The position numbers and the translations under genes were made by a program. Shown piece after piece: positions 34,160-42,957 of a stretch of 64,000 bases of DNA. Within the stretch, counting starts at the first letter, position 1. Each line of letters begins with the position of its first letter. The stretch comes from Bacillota bacterium. GTDB lineage: Bacteria > Bacillota > UBA4882 > UBA8346. The DNA is taken from assembly GCA_023429995.1 (NCBI GenBank), contig JAEZCE010000032.1, positions 1 through 64,000 of the forward strand. Reading direction: 5' to 3'. The notes beneath the pieces are model-generated. The model did no database searches and was not told where the DNA came from. It was given only the letters and a program-made list of their open reading frames with translations.

Positions 34160-34919
34160 AAGCGAAATTACTTTACCTGACAATAATATTCTTTCTGATG
34201 AGGAATTTTTGAACTTAGTCTCTAAATATCGCAAGGGAGACCGTGAAGCAAAAAATATTATTATCCAACATAATTTACGGCTGGTGATGAGCATAGCCCA
34301 GCGATTTGCTTATCGTGGCGAAATTGATGATCTATTTCAAATTGGTTGTATGGGATTGATGAAGGCCATTGAAAAATTCGATCCCCTATTCGCAGTGAAG
34401 TTTTCCACCTATGCTGTTCCGGTAATCATTGGAGAAATCAAACAATACCTAAGAGATGACGGACCCATCAAGGTCAGTCGGAGCCTGAAGGAAATTGCGG
34501 CTAAAATTGAACAAACTCGTATTCAGTTAGCCAACGTATATGGCCAAGAACCAACGCTTTCCGAACTAGTATCCGCAACAGGGCTGCCTCGCGAGGAAAT
34601 TGCCGGTGCATTAGAAGCAACTCGTCCCTTGAATTCGTTGCAAGATTTCATCCACGAAGATGAAGGGGATGTTTTATGCAGAGAACATTTTATCGGGGAA
34701 GATGTAGAGCACACAATTTGGCTTGAAAATTATGCTTTGCGCGAGGCGATTGAAAAATTGCCTTCCCGGCTTAAAGAATTGATTATGTTGCGTTTTTTTG
34801 AAGAAAAAACGCAAAGTCAAATCGCAGAAATCTTTGGTGTTTCCCAAGTTCAAATCTGTAGACTGGAAAAAGAAGCGCTTCATAAATTAAGAGTTCTCTA
34901 TGTCAGTGACTTAGAATAG
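34134..34919 (+). CDS. sigF: RNA polymerase sporulation sigma factor F
   Basis: 261 residues. Region 2 is seen in RKGDREAKNIIIQHNLRLV and DDLFQIGCMGLMKAIEKFD, region 3 in VSRSLKEIAAKIEQT and region 4 in EEKTQSQIAEIFGVSQVQIC. It directs the first forespore genes. TTG 34134, inside spoIIAB, is the only plausible start. All three genes of the operon use TTG. A weak CCCC/GGGG hairpin with T run at 34941-34962 may end the operon. Confidence 0.95.
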   Translation: MLGSPEITRSEITLPDNNILSDEEFLNLVSKYRKGDREAKNIIIQHNLRLVMSIAQRFAYRGEIDDLFQIGCMGLMKAIEKFDPLFAVKFSTYAVPVIIGEIKQYLRDDGPIKVSRSLKEIAAKIEQTRIQLANVYGQEPTLSELVSATGLPREEIAGALEATRPLNSLQDFIHEDEGDVLCREHFIGEDVEHTIWLENYALREAIEKLPSRLKELIMLRFFEEKTQSQIAEIFGVSQVQICRLEKEALHKLRVLYVSDLE

Positions 34920-35106
34920 TAATTTCGTGGATTAACCTAACCCCTTGATTATGGGGATTTTTCAATTTCGATCCTTCAAGAAGGAACCCGTTTCATTTTC
35001 ACGAATATTATCAATCGCTATATTAAAATGCTTGGATTAAATGTAGGGGGGAGAATGTGCTATTTCCTTTGAAGATTCTCGAAATTGTGGAAATAGCCTG
35101 TTAAAA

Positions 35107-35616
35107 ATGGCCTTAGCAAATAGGGATCGCGTTTTCATCGGTTTAGGAAGCAATCTTGAAGATTCTCCGGTTCAAATTAAACATGCTGTTCAATTGCTGG
35201 AAGAGTGCCTGGGAACTACGATGACCACTTCTTCTTTATATTTCAGTGAACCTGTTGAAGTCCGGGAACAGCCTTGGTTTTATAACCAGGTGCTTTCTTT
35301 TGTCGAAGAAAAAGGACTGTCTCCATTAACAGTTTTAAGAATTTTGAAGAATATTGAACATACAATGGGGCGAGTGAAAACATATCGTTATGGTCCAAGA
35401 ATTATTGATTTGGATTTGTTACTTTATAAAGACTGGGTGTATGAAAGCGAATCATTAATTATTCCCCATCCTAAAATGAATGAACGAGCATTTGTAATCA
35501 AGCCTCTGCTTGAATTGGCGCCCGAAGTGATTCATCCTCGTTGTAAGCTTTCCATTGGGGAAATAATGTTGATTCATTCCGCTAAGTTTAGCCGTTGTGA
35601 AAAAGTTTTAAATTAA
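35107..35616 (+). CDS. folK: 2-amino-4-hydroxy-6-hydroxymethyldihydropteridine diphosphokinase
   Basis: 169 residues with FIGLGSNLEDS, REQPWFYNQVLSF, RYGPRIIDLDLLLY and the PHPKMNERAFVIKPLLEL block of HPPK. It transfers pyrophosphate from ATP to the pterin before dihydropteroate synthase acts. folB and folP, its common neighbours, are not in the window. The ribosome site is weak. Confidence 0.94.
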   Translation: MALANRDRVFIGLGSNLEDSPVQIKHAVQLLEECLGTTMTTSSLYFSEPVEVREQPWFYNQVLSFVEEKGLSPLTVLRILKNIEHTMGRVKTYRYGPRIIDLDLLLYKDWVYESESLIIPHPKMNERAFVIKPLLELAPEVIHPRCKLSIGEIMLIHSAKFSRCEKVLN

Positions 35617-36216
35617 GCCGAGTTGTGTCTCTATCTTCACAGACATATATCGACAAACAAGATTATCTCAAGTTATCCATGGAATTTTCCGTTAATAGCA
35701 TTAAGGTATAAGTTGACATTTTACCATGTTTTCCACTATAATTATATTTGTTTAGATTTTCTGCATATATAAGGACGAAGTCCTTTAATTTTTAGAAACA
35801 CTTTGTGAAAAATAGCACAATTTCCATTCGCCATGAAGGGAGGAATACGTGTCAATCGTTCCCAAGAAATCATAAGGTTTTTTAATACAGTTTAATCAGT
35901 CCGTCTTAATGAAATTCCCCAATCCTAACTAGCACCTGAGCGTTTATGAAAGATTTCAAGAAGGTTGACTTTTTTGACAACCCGATCAACATTTTCATGG
36001 CTCGATATTAGTTTGCTTTTTCCTCAAAATAAACTCAATTTTTTTTCCAGGATTCGTCACACCTAGGTTAAAACAACTTAACTAACAGCACTTCATCGAA
36101 ATGAAAGACGCCGGATAAGCCTTATCGCCTTTACTTATAATTAAGAAATTGGAGCTTATTAGACTTATTTTAAAGCTAGCTATCAAACCAAAATCAATGG
36201 GAAGGATGTATGAGGA
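35617..36216 (+). other. 600-base gap upstream of the hydrogenase
   Basis: It contains a near-perfect housekeeping promoter (separate entry), a short hairpin AAGGAC/GTCCTT at 35772-35786 followed by A/T-rich sequence, a GGTTG/CAACC hairpin near 35962-35982 and a 13-base palindrome GATAAGCCTTATC (36114-36126). No gene longer than 21 codons with a site was found. The gap may be a long leader of the hydrogenase gene or hold a small RNA. Confidence 0.4.
35713..35742 (+). promoter_or_regulatory. near-consensus sigma-A promoter
   Basis: TTGACA (35713-35718) and TATAAT (35737-35742) are both perfect, with an 18-base spacer. Transcription would start near 35750, about 470 bases before the hydrogenase start codon. 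Confidence 0.7.
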
Positions 36217-37956
36217 ATGGCAATGATTAAATTGACAATCGACAGTCAAGAAATCGAAGTACCTGCCGGTTCAACCATCCTGCAAGCAGCAAAAAAGGTA
36301 GGAATCGATATTCCAACCCTATGTTACCATCCTGATTTAGATACCAAAGCGATGTGCCGGATTTGTATGGTAGAGGTCGCCGGGGCTAGAACATTGCAAA
36401 CAGCATGTTCTCAACCGGCTGTCGAAGGCATGAAAGTTAAAACCAATACTCCGGCTGTAAGAGAAGCCCGAAAATTAAATCTGGAATTATTACTCTCTAA
36501 TCATCCTCAAGATTGTTTGAATTGTATCCGTAATCAACAATGCGAATTACAAAGTTTATCCGAAAAACTTGGGGTTCGTTCTCAACGTTTTCCGGCTAAA
36601 GAAAAAATTAAATTACCCATTGATAATTCCAGTTGTTCCATTGTCCGGGATGCTTCGAAATGCATTTTATGCCGCCGGTGCGTTGCCGTGTGTCAAAAAG
36701 TTCAAGGAGTATCGGCATTATCCGCCGTCAATCGCGGTGATGAAACGATTATTGCTCCGGCCGGTGGCAAAGAGCTTAACTCGGTGGCATGTACCCTTTG
36801 CGGTCAATGTATTCATGTGTGTCCGGTAGGAGCGATTTATGAGGTTGATGATACTCAAAAAGTTTGGAATGCGCTTACCAATCCTGACTTCCATGTAGTT
36901 GTTCAAACCGCGCCGGCAATCCGGGTTGCCATAGGCGAAGAAATGGGTTTGCCTCCCGGAAGCCTGGTAACGGGTAAACTAACTGCTGCATTACGTAAAT
37001 TAGGATTTGCCAAAGTTTTTGATACCGATTTCTCTGCTGATTTAACGATCTTAGAAGAAGGAAATGAATTATTAGAAAGGCTCAATCATGGGGGTAAACT
37101 GCCGATGATCACATCGTGTAGTCCGGGTTGGATTAAATACATTGAACACTTTTATCCCGATTTTCTCGAACATTTATCAACTTGCAAATCACCCCAGCAA
37201 ATGTTCGGCGCCATGGTGAAGTCCTATTATGCGAACAAGGCGGGGATCCCGGCGGAGAAAATTTTCTTGGTTTCAATTATGCCTTGTACGGCTAAGAAAT
37301 ATGAGTGCCAACGCCCGGAAATGAACAGCAGCGGTTATCAAGATGTCGATGTGGTACTTACCACACGGGAACTTGGCCGCATGCTACGAGAAAGCGGAAT
37401 TAACTTTGAAAACCTTCCGGAGGAAAGATTCGATGAACCCCTCGGAATTTCCACTGGCGCCGCAGTAATTTTCGGTGCAACCGGGGGAGTAATGGAAGCC
37501 GCTTTACGCACAGTTTATGAAGTAGTCACTAAAAAAGAATTGGCCAAAATTGATTTTGAAGAAGTTCGAGGCATTGAAGGCGTTAAGGAAGCTACCATCG
37601 ATTTGCAAGGAACCCCGGTAAAAGTAGCGGTCGCTCATGGATTATCCAATGCCAAAAAACTGATGGAAAAAATTAAAGAAGGTAGCGCGGACTACCAATT
37701 TATCGAAGTCATGTGCTGTCCTGGTGGTTGTATCGGCGGCGGCGGTCAACCATTCCCGACCAATTTGGAAACACGGCTGGCCCGTATCAAAGCAATTTAT
37801 GATGAAGACAAAGGGATGAGTGTTCGCAAATCCCATCAAAACCCGGCTGTGCAAGAATTATATCAAGATTTTCTCGGCAAACCCCTGGGTGAAAAATCCC
37901 ATCAGTATCTGCATACCCATTACACCAAGCGCGGTAAATATCAAAAGAAAACGTAA
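36217..37956 (+). CDS. hydA: [FeFe] hydrogenase, HydA-type catalytic subunit
   Basis: 579 residues. A [2Fe-2S] domain has C36, C47, C50 and C64; a His-type cluster motif HPQDCLNCIRNQQC follows, then two [4Fe-4S] motifs CILCRRCVAVCQ and CTLCGQCIHVCP. The H-cluster motifs are TSCSPGW (299-305), MPCTAKKYE and MCCPGGCIGGGGQ, with a small-subunit-like C-terminus. TSCSPGW has Ser where clostridial monomeric enzymes have TSCCPGW, and is a form I recall from NAD(P)-linked multimeric enzymes. No hydB or hydC gene is adjacent. It should make or use H2 with ferredoxin or NAD(P)H. Confidence 0.93.
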   Translation: MAMIKLTIDSQEIEVPAGSTILQAAKKVGIDIPTLCYHPDLDTKAMCRICMVEVAGARTLQTACSQPAVEGMKVKTNTPAVREARKLNLELLLSNHPQDCLNCIRNQQCELQSLSEKLGVRSQRFPAKEKIKLPIDNSSCSIVRDASKCILCRRCVAVCQKVQGVSALSAVNRGDETIIAPAGGKELNSVACTLCGQCIHVCPVGAIYEVDDTQKVWNALTNPDFHVVVQTAPAIRVAIGEEMGLPPGSLVTGKLTAALRKLGFAKVFDTDFSADLTILEEGNELLERLNHGGKLPMITSCSPGWIKYIEHFYPDFLEHLSTCKSPQQMFGAMVKSYYANKAGIPAEKIFLVSIMPCTAKKYECQRPEMNSSGYQDVDVVLTTRELGRMLRESGINFENLPEERFDEPLGISTGAAVIFGATGGVMEAALRTVYEVVTKKELAKIDFEEVRGIEGVKEATIDLQGTPVKVAVAHGLSNAKKLMEKIKEGSADYQFIEVMCCPGGCIGGGGQPFPTNLETRLARIKAIYDEDKGMSVRKSHQNPAVQELYQDFLGKPLGEKSHQYLHTHYTKRGKYQKKT

Positions 37957-37971
37957 GCTCTTTACTATAAT

Positions 37972-38016
37972 AAAAAAGGGCCGTGTCTGGAATTTATAAT
38001 CCGGCTCAGCCCTTTT
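37972..38016. terminator. bidirectional terminator after hydA
   Basis: AAAAAAGGGC (37972-37981) and GCCCTTTT (38009-38016) pair, with partial pairing toward the loop. It lies between the convergent hydrogenase and SleB-like genes. Confidence 0.75.
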
Positions 38017-38029
38017 CCTCAAGAAAACT

Positions 38030-38629
38030 TTATACGCCAAAAACATGATTGCCGATTTTCTCAACAATCTTCCGGCTCCACATCCAAGATGGACCCTTTA
38101 TTTTTGCCGGATTAAAGAAATACTTCGCGCCATAGGTCGGATCCCATCCTTTTAGAGCGACCTTAGCTGCTTGATATGAGTCTTTGGTCGGCTTTTCCCA
38201 AATCAAACCATTTGACACGGATTCAAACTGATGCGCTTGAAAAATATTTCCGGCAATCGTCTTCGGAAAATTTTTATCCTCCGAACGATTTAAAATCACT
38301 GAAGCTACAGCAACCTTGCCCTTAAAAGGTTCCGCTCCGGCCTCGGCAGTAACTAGCCGTGCCAATAAATCGATATCCCCTTTTTTGATAGAGCTTCCTT
38401 GAGAAGCATTGAAGTTCTCCGGCATGACCAATTGGCTTCCCGGATAAATACGGTCTCCAGTTAGGCCATTATTCTGTTTTAATTCCCAAACGGAAGTTCC
38501 ATTATTTACGGCAATTTTATATAGAGTATCCCCGTTTTGAATGGTATGCATAACCGCTGCATTAACCGGGAGAACTACAAAAGATAGCATTAATATTGCA
38601 GTTCCTATCATTAAAATCCCTTTTAACAC
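38030..38629 (-). CDS. LysM and SleB-type cell wall hydrolase
   Basis: 199 residues: a signal peptide, a LysM domain (HTIQNGDTLYKIAVNNGTSV) and a Hydrolase_2 (SleB/CwlJ) domain starting LLARLVTAEAGAEPFKGKVA, where the glutamate is the presumed catalytic acid. SleB-type enzymes are lytic transglycosylases of spore cortex, though relatives with LysM also work in vegetative or sporulating cells. GTG 38629 is the start because AAAGGAGG lies ten bases upstream. The good sigma-A-like promoter (38807-38779) suggests use during growth or germination control, not only in the forespore. Confidence 0.85.
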   Translation of the reverse strand: MLKGILMIGTAILMLSFVVLPVNAAVMHTIQNGDTLYKIAVNNGTSVWELKQNNGLTGDRIYPGSQLVMPENFNASQGSSIKKGDIDLLARLVTAEAGAEPFKGKVAVASVILNRSEDKNFPKTIAGNIFQAHQFESVSNGLIWEKPTKDSYQAAKVALKGWDPTYGAKYFFNPAKIKGPSWMWSRKIVEKIGNHVFGV

Positions 38630-38778
38630 TAAAATCGATCCTCCTTTCAAAAAAAATTCCTCATTATAGTTGTCATCAGATAATTTTCAATGTTGTCAGC
38701 GGATCCCTTCTAAAAAAAGCTAAATTCAAACAGCTGGAAATTGCCGTAAAAAAACAACCGTATTGAATCATGAAAGCC

Positions 38779-38807
38779 ATTATAGCAAAGGAAAAGCACT
38801 CCGTCAA
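38779..38807 (-). promoter_or_regulatory. sigma-A type promoter of the SleB-like gene
   Basis: On the minus strand TTGACG (38807-38802) and TATAAT (38784-38779) are 17 bases apart, giving a leader of about 140 bases. The rest of the 38630-38933 gap shows no gene. Confidence 0.65.
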
Positions 38808-38933
38808 AGTCCAATTTTTTACAAAGGGTCACCAATACCTGTGTTAATTTGAGTTATCATACTTCAAATACTGTATTTTTTCATGAGAACAAGGCCGAAA
38901 TTCATATCAAAAGCGATTTCAGTTCAATCGGGT

Positions 38934-38979
38934 AAAAAAACAGTCTCTCAGTTTTGATATACCGAGAAGACTGTTTTTT
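38934..38979. terminator. terminator of murJ
   Basis: AAAAAACAGTCT and AGACTGTTTTTT pair over 12 bases with an additional CTC/GAG inside. It lies just beyond the murJ stop and works on the minus strand. Confidence 0.85.
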
Positions 38980-39008
38980 GTTTATCTCTTTCTGAAGAAG
39001 TCAAATTT

Positions 39009-40592
39009 TTAGGCCGTCTTTAAATGGAGTTTTTTACGGATTTGCATTAAAAGCATGTTTAATTCTTCCATCTTTAAAAGCCAAGCGCATCCCAAATATA
39101 TTAACACGCCGATTGTCATTCCGCCTAGGATTTGAATCGCCGCTTCCAGGTGGCCGCTGAAACTACGAGTCATAGGACTACTCAGTCGAATAAAGAAATA
39201 AATTCCGACTCCCATCACCAGGGAAGCCAAGAATGCCTTGGAAAAGGATTTGAATATGCTATGACCCCTCATGCCGCCAATTTTTCGCCGTAAAATCATC
39301 ATCAATAATAACATATTCACCAGACCCATAATGGAAAAGGATAAAGCAAAACCGCCAACTCCCAAGGTTGTATACTTCAGAAACAGCCAGTTAAAAAAGA
39401 TGCTGGAAGATACTGAAATAAAGCTGACAACAACTGGGGTTTTGGTGTCCTGTAAAGCATAAAACGCTCTAGGAAGCATTAATATCGCAGCATGGGCAAA
39501 AATCGTTAAACTATAGAAAAGCAGTGCATAAGAAGTAAGGGCCGTATCATGGGGTGTGAATTTCTGCCGCTCAAACAGCAATTTAACAATTGGGTAACGC
39601 AAAACAATCAAACCAATGCCAGCCGGAACCATGATAAAGAAGATCGTTCGCAACGCCAAGGATAGAGTATCTTTGTAATGTTCGATTTTCTTTTCTGCCA
39701 CCAGACTGGATAACAATGGGAAGAAAGCCATAGAAATCCCGGCGGCGAAAATCCCGATTGGCAATTGAACCAGCCGGTTGGCAAAACGGATAGCCGTGAT
39801 ACCTCCCTCGGGTAGACCGGAAGCCATGGCGGTAGTCGCCCAAATATTCACCTGGTCGGCTGAAAGACCTATTAAAGCCGGGATCCATAAAAGCAACATC
39901 CTGTGAAATCCGGTATTTTTGAGATCAATATAACCGAAGCGATAGTATTTGCCGCCGCATTTAGGCAAAAACATCAACTGGGTTAAAAAATTTCCGATGG
40001 CTCCAATTAGGACCCCGATAGCCATTCCCTTGATACCAAAATGAGACCCTAACAAGGCTGCGCCAGCGATAATTCCAATGTTATAAATGTTGGGGCCCAA
40101 AGCCGGCCCTAAAAAGTAACGGTATGAATTTAAAACTCCTCCGACTAATCCGGCTAAAGCCGTAAAACAAACTGCCGGAAACATAATCTTGGTTAAGCTG
40201 ATCAATAAATGAATCTTATCCGGGGGAAAATGGGGGGCTTCCAATGGAATAATCCACCGGGTAAAAAATACTCCTAAAATGGTTAACCCGGTAAGAATTA
40301 AGAAAACAATATTTATAAAAGTGCTGGCCATCTTCCAGCCTTCTTCTTCCTCGCCCTTGGATAAATATTCGGTGAACATTGGAATAAAGGCCGCTGAAAG
40401 CGCGCCGCCAACCAATAAATAATACATCACATCCGGGATAATAAAAGCGGCAAAAAAAGAATCTGTTTCAAAACGGGTAAAGAGGCTTCCTGATAGGCTT
40501 TCCCTTATAAATCCCAAGATACGGCTGATTAAAAACATAACCGAGATCATGCCAGCCGCTTTGGCAGCCTGTCTCGTTACTTTTTCATCCAT
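39009..40592 (-). CDS. murJ: lipid II flippase MurJ
   Basis: 527 residues, about 14 membrane segments, of the MVF/MurJ family (ISRILGFIRESLSGSLF at the N-terminus; LRYPIVKLLFERQKFTPHDT near residue 340, a conserved loop). It flips lipid II across the membrane for peptidoglycan synthesis. The start ATG 40592 follows AAGGAGG by six bases; earlier starts lack a site. It is a single-gene transcript with its own promoter and terminator. Confidence 0.93.
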   Translation of the reverse strand: MDEKVTRQAAKAAGMISVMFLISRILGFIRESLSGSLFTRFETDSFFAAFIIPDVMYYLLVGGALSAAFIPMFTEYLSKGEEEEGWKMASTFINIVFLILTGLTILGVFFTRWIIPLEAPHFPPDKIHLLISLTKIMFPAVCFTALAGLVGGVLNSYRYFLGPALGPNIYNIGIIAGAALLGSHFGIKGMAIGVLIGAIGNFLTQLMFLPKCGGKYYRFGYIDLKNTGFHRMLLLWIPALIGLSADQVNIWATTAMASGLPEGGITAIRFANRLVQLPIGIFAAGISMAFFPLLSSLVAEKKIEHYKDTLSLALRTIFFIMVPAGIGLIVLRYPIVKLLFERQKFTPHDTALTSYALLFYSLTIFAHAAILMLPRAFYALQDTKTPVVVSFISVSSSIFFNWLFLKYTTLGVGGFALSFSIMGLVNMLLLMMILRRKIGGMRGHSIFKSFSKAFLASLVMGVGIYFFIRLSSPMTRSFSGHLEAAIQILGGMTIGVLIYLGCAWLLKMEELNMLLMQIRKKLHLKTA

Positions 40593-40813
40593 AATGCTCC
40601 TCCTTGATGAACCCATAGAAGTAATCGAATGTTCATACACGGAAATCGATTTCTAAATATTTACCTGCATAGTGTACTCCGGTTTGTTGCCGATTACCCT
40701 TAGACGTATTTTGGCATTTTGAAAAAAGAGACCCATGAACCGAATTAGGCCATAAGTCCCGTGTATTTAAGAAGCCTAGGTTTAATAAATTCACTTCGAT
40801 TGAATATAGACCG

Positions 40814-40862
40814 TTTCGATATAAATTAAACCCATTATATCGAAAACAGCCAGATTTGGCAA
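40814..40862 (-). promoter_or_regulatory. murJ promoter overlapped by an inverted repeat
   Basis: On the minus strand TTGCCA (40862-40857) and TATAAT (40839-40834) are 17 bases apart. A perfect ten-base inverted repeat, TTTCGATATA (40814-40823) and TATATCGAAA (40836-40845), covers the -10 and the start point and could be an operator. The leader is about 235 bases. Confidence 0.6.
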
Positions 40863-40895
40863 GATTTTATGAGTGAATCCCCATTAAAAAATCAA

Positions 40896-40974
40896 GATAA
40901 CTTAGGATTTTAATAAAAAAGTTATCACAAACTTCGACTTTGGCTTTGCTTTTAGGAAGCAATTCAGTTAAAAT
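40896..40974 (+). promoter_or_regulatory. ABC-F upstream region: hairpin and promoter
   Basis: GATAACTT (40896-40903) and AAGTTATC (40919-40926) form an eight-base inverted repeat. Downstream, TTGCTT (40946-40951) and TAAAAT (40969-40974) are 17 bases apart and end 41 bases before the ABC-F start codon. Confidence 0.45.
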
Positions 40975-41015
40975 AATGCAAGGAAGATTCGCTTACTTTT
41001 AAAAAACGAGGCAAA

Positions 41016-42572
41016 ATGAGCATATTAACTGTTGAAAATGTCAGTCACGGTTTTGGGGATCGCAAAATATTGGAAAATACATCTTTCCGATTGTTGAAAG
41101 GGGAACACGTCGGTCTAGTCGGGGCCAACGGGGAAGGTAAAACTACTTTTTTAAATATTATTAATGGGAAAATTTCTCCCGATGAGGGAAAAATCGAATG
41201 GTGCAACCGGATTACCACCGGTTATTTAGACCAGCACACCGCATTAATCAATGGGAAAACCATCCGGGAAGTTTTACGTGAAGCCTTTCGACCGATGTTC
41301 GAGCTTGAACAGGAAATGTTGCAAATTTATGAAAAAATGGGCAACGTTTCCGATAATGAAATAACGGCGATGATGGAAGAAGTCGGAGAGATCCAAAGTT
41401 CGCTGGAGCATAATGGTTTTTATACAATTGATGCTAAAATCGAAGAAGTTGCCAATGGATTGGGCTTAGGAGAAATCGGCCTCGACCGGGATGTCAGTGA
41501 CTTGAGCGGCGGACAAAGGGCAAAAGTATTGCTTACCAAGTTGCTTCTGCAAAACCCGATGATTTTAATTATGGATGAGCCCACAAATTTTCTTGACGTC
41601 CATCACATTGAATGGTTAAAAAACTATTTACAAAACTATGAAAATGCTTTTATTCTTGTATCCCATGATATTCCATTTCTGAATGAGGTTGTGAACGTGA
41701 TTTATCATGTGGAAAGTGCCAAATTGACCCGATATACGGGCAATTATGATGCTTTTCAACAATTGTATCTTCTTAAAAGAGAACAAACCCAAAAAGCCTT
41801 TGATAAGCAACAAAAAGAGATTGAGAAACTGGAAGATTTTGTGGCCCGTAATAAAGCCCGGGCCGCTACAGCCAATTTAGCAAAAAGCCGTCAAAAAAAG
41901 CTTGATAAAATGGAAATCATTGAAAAAGATCGCGTTAAACTAAAACCGACTTTTAAATTCCAAGAAGCAAAAACTCCCAGCAAATTTATTTTACGTACAG
42001 AGGAGCTGGTGATCGGTTATGATGAACCATTAACCCGGCCCCTCGATTTAGTCTTGGAGCGCGGCAAAAAAGTGGCGATTCGTGGTGTCAACGGTCTTGG
42101 CAAGTCAACTCTATTAAAAACTCTTTTGGGTATTCAGCCTCCATTATCCGGTTCCATAAAATTGGATGAACTGGTGATTCCCGGCTATTTTGAACAAGAG
42201 TCGCTTAAAAACAACACCAACACTGCGCTGGAGGAAGTATGGAATGAATTCCCCGGACTTGGTAACGCGGGAGTGCGGGGCGCCTTGGCAAGTTGCGGCC
42301 TAACGAAGGAACATATTACCACACAGATGATGATGCTGAGCGGCGGTGAAAATGCCAAAGTAAGGCTATGCAAACTGATGTTACAGGAGGTCAACTGGCT
42401 GATTCTTGACGAACCCACCAACCATCTTGATGTGGATGCCAAGGCCGAACTTAAAAAAGCATTACGGGAATTTAGGGGTACTATCGTTATTGTCAGTCAC
42501 GAACCTGAATTTTATAACGATTGGGTATCCGATGTCTGGAATGTTGAAGATTGGACCTTAAAACTTGTCTAA
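41016..42572 (+). CDS. ABC-F family ATPase
   Basis: 518 residues with two ABC domains and no membrane segments. Walker A GANGEGKTTF and GVNGLGKSTL; signatures LSGGQRAKVLL and LSGGENAKVRL; Walker B ILIMDEPTNFLD and WLILDEPTNHLD. The linker between the domains is charged (about residues 240-310). ABC-F proteins bind the ribosomal E site and relieve stalling or give antibiotic protection. Which subgroup this is cannot be told; the size is like YbiT. The gene is monocistronic. Confidence 0.92.
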   Translation: MSILTVENVSHGFGDRKILENTSFRLLKGEHVGLVGANGEGKTTFLNIINGKISPDEGKIEWCNRITTGYLDQHTALINGKTIREVLREAFRPMFELEQEMLQIYEKMGNVSDNEITAMMEEVGEIQSSLEHNGFYTIDAKIEEVANGLGLGEIGLDRDVSDLSGGQRAKVLLTKLLLQNPMILIMDEPTNFLDVHHIEWLKNYLQNYENAFILVSHDIPFLNEVVNVIYHVESAKLTRYTGNYDAFQQLYLLKREQTQKAFDKQQKEIEKLEDFVARNKARAATANLAKSRQKKLDKMEIIEKDRVKLKPTFKFQEAKTPSKFILRTEELVIGYDEPLTRPLDLVLERGKKVAIRGVNGLGKSTLLKTLLGIQPPLSGSIKLDELVIPGYFEQESLKNNTNTALEEVWNEFPGLGNAGVRGALASCGLTKEHITTQMMMLSGGENAKVRLCKLMLQEVNWLILDEPTNHLDVDAKAELKKALREFRGTIVIVSHEPEFYNDWVSDVWNVEDWTLKLV

Positions 42573-42670
42573 CTTTCTATTAAGAGCTTTATTAAACTTG
42601 CCAATTTTTATGTTATAATAATTCAGGATTTTATTTCAATAATACTCGAATCAATTGAATGGAGATTATG

Positions 42671-42934
42671 ATGAAGCAGTTTGAAACCTTATTCTCAGAA
42701 TTAGCAACCAAAGTGAAGAACCAAGATCCGGTTTCGGGAACGGTTCAGGAATTCAATAGGGGAAAACATGCCATTGGTAAAAAAATTGTTGAAGAAGCGG
42801 CTGAAGTTTGGATGGCTGCTGAATACGAAGGAAAAGAGAAGACCGCAGAAGAGATATCGCAACTTCTTTATCATATTCAGGTCATGATGCTGGCTTGTGA
42901 TTTGACCATGGACGATGTCTATAAATATCTATAA
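42671..42934 (+). CDS. hisE: phosphoribosyl-ATP pyrophosphatase
   Basis: 87 residues of the HisE (MazG-like) fold: KHAIGKKIVEEAAEVWMAA and ELSQLLYH-like EISQLLYHIQVMML carry the acidic metal-binding helix residues. HisE carries out the second step of histidine synthesis. GGAG six bases upstream favours ATG 42671 over ATG 42659 or 42668. It is followed by hisG after 23 bases. Confidence 0.9.
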   Translation: MKQFETLFSELATKVKNQDPVSGTVQEFNRGKHAIGKKIVEEAAEVWMAAEYEGKEKTAEEISQLLYHIQVMMLACDLTMDDVYKYL

Positions 42935-42957
42935 TTCTCAAGTAAGGAGCGTTTTCT

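Noticed and set aside
35946..36011. 21-codon leader peptide upstream of hydA
   Set aside because: The frame has a weak site, no codon enrichment and no paired attenuator behind it.
42573..42670. T-box or histidine attenuator before hisE
   Set aside because: The gap is under 100 bases and has no T-box sequence, His codon run or terminator hairpin.
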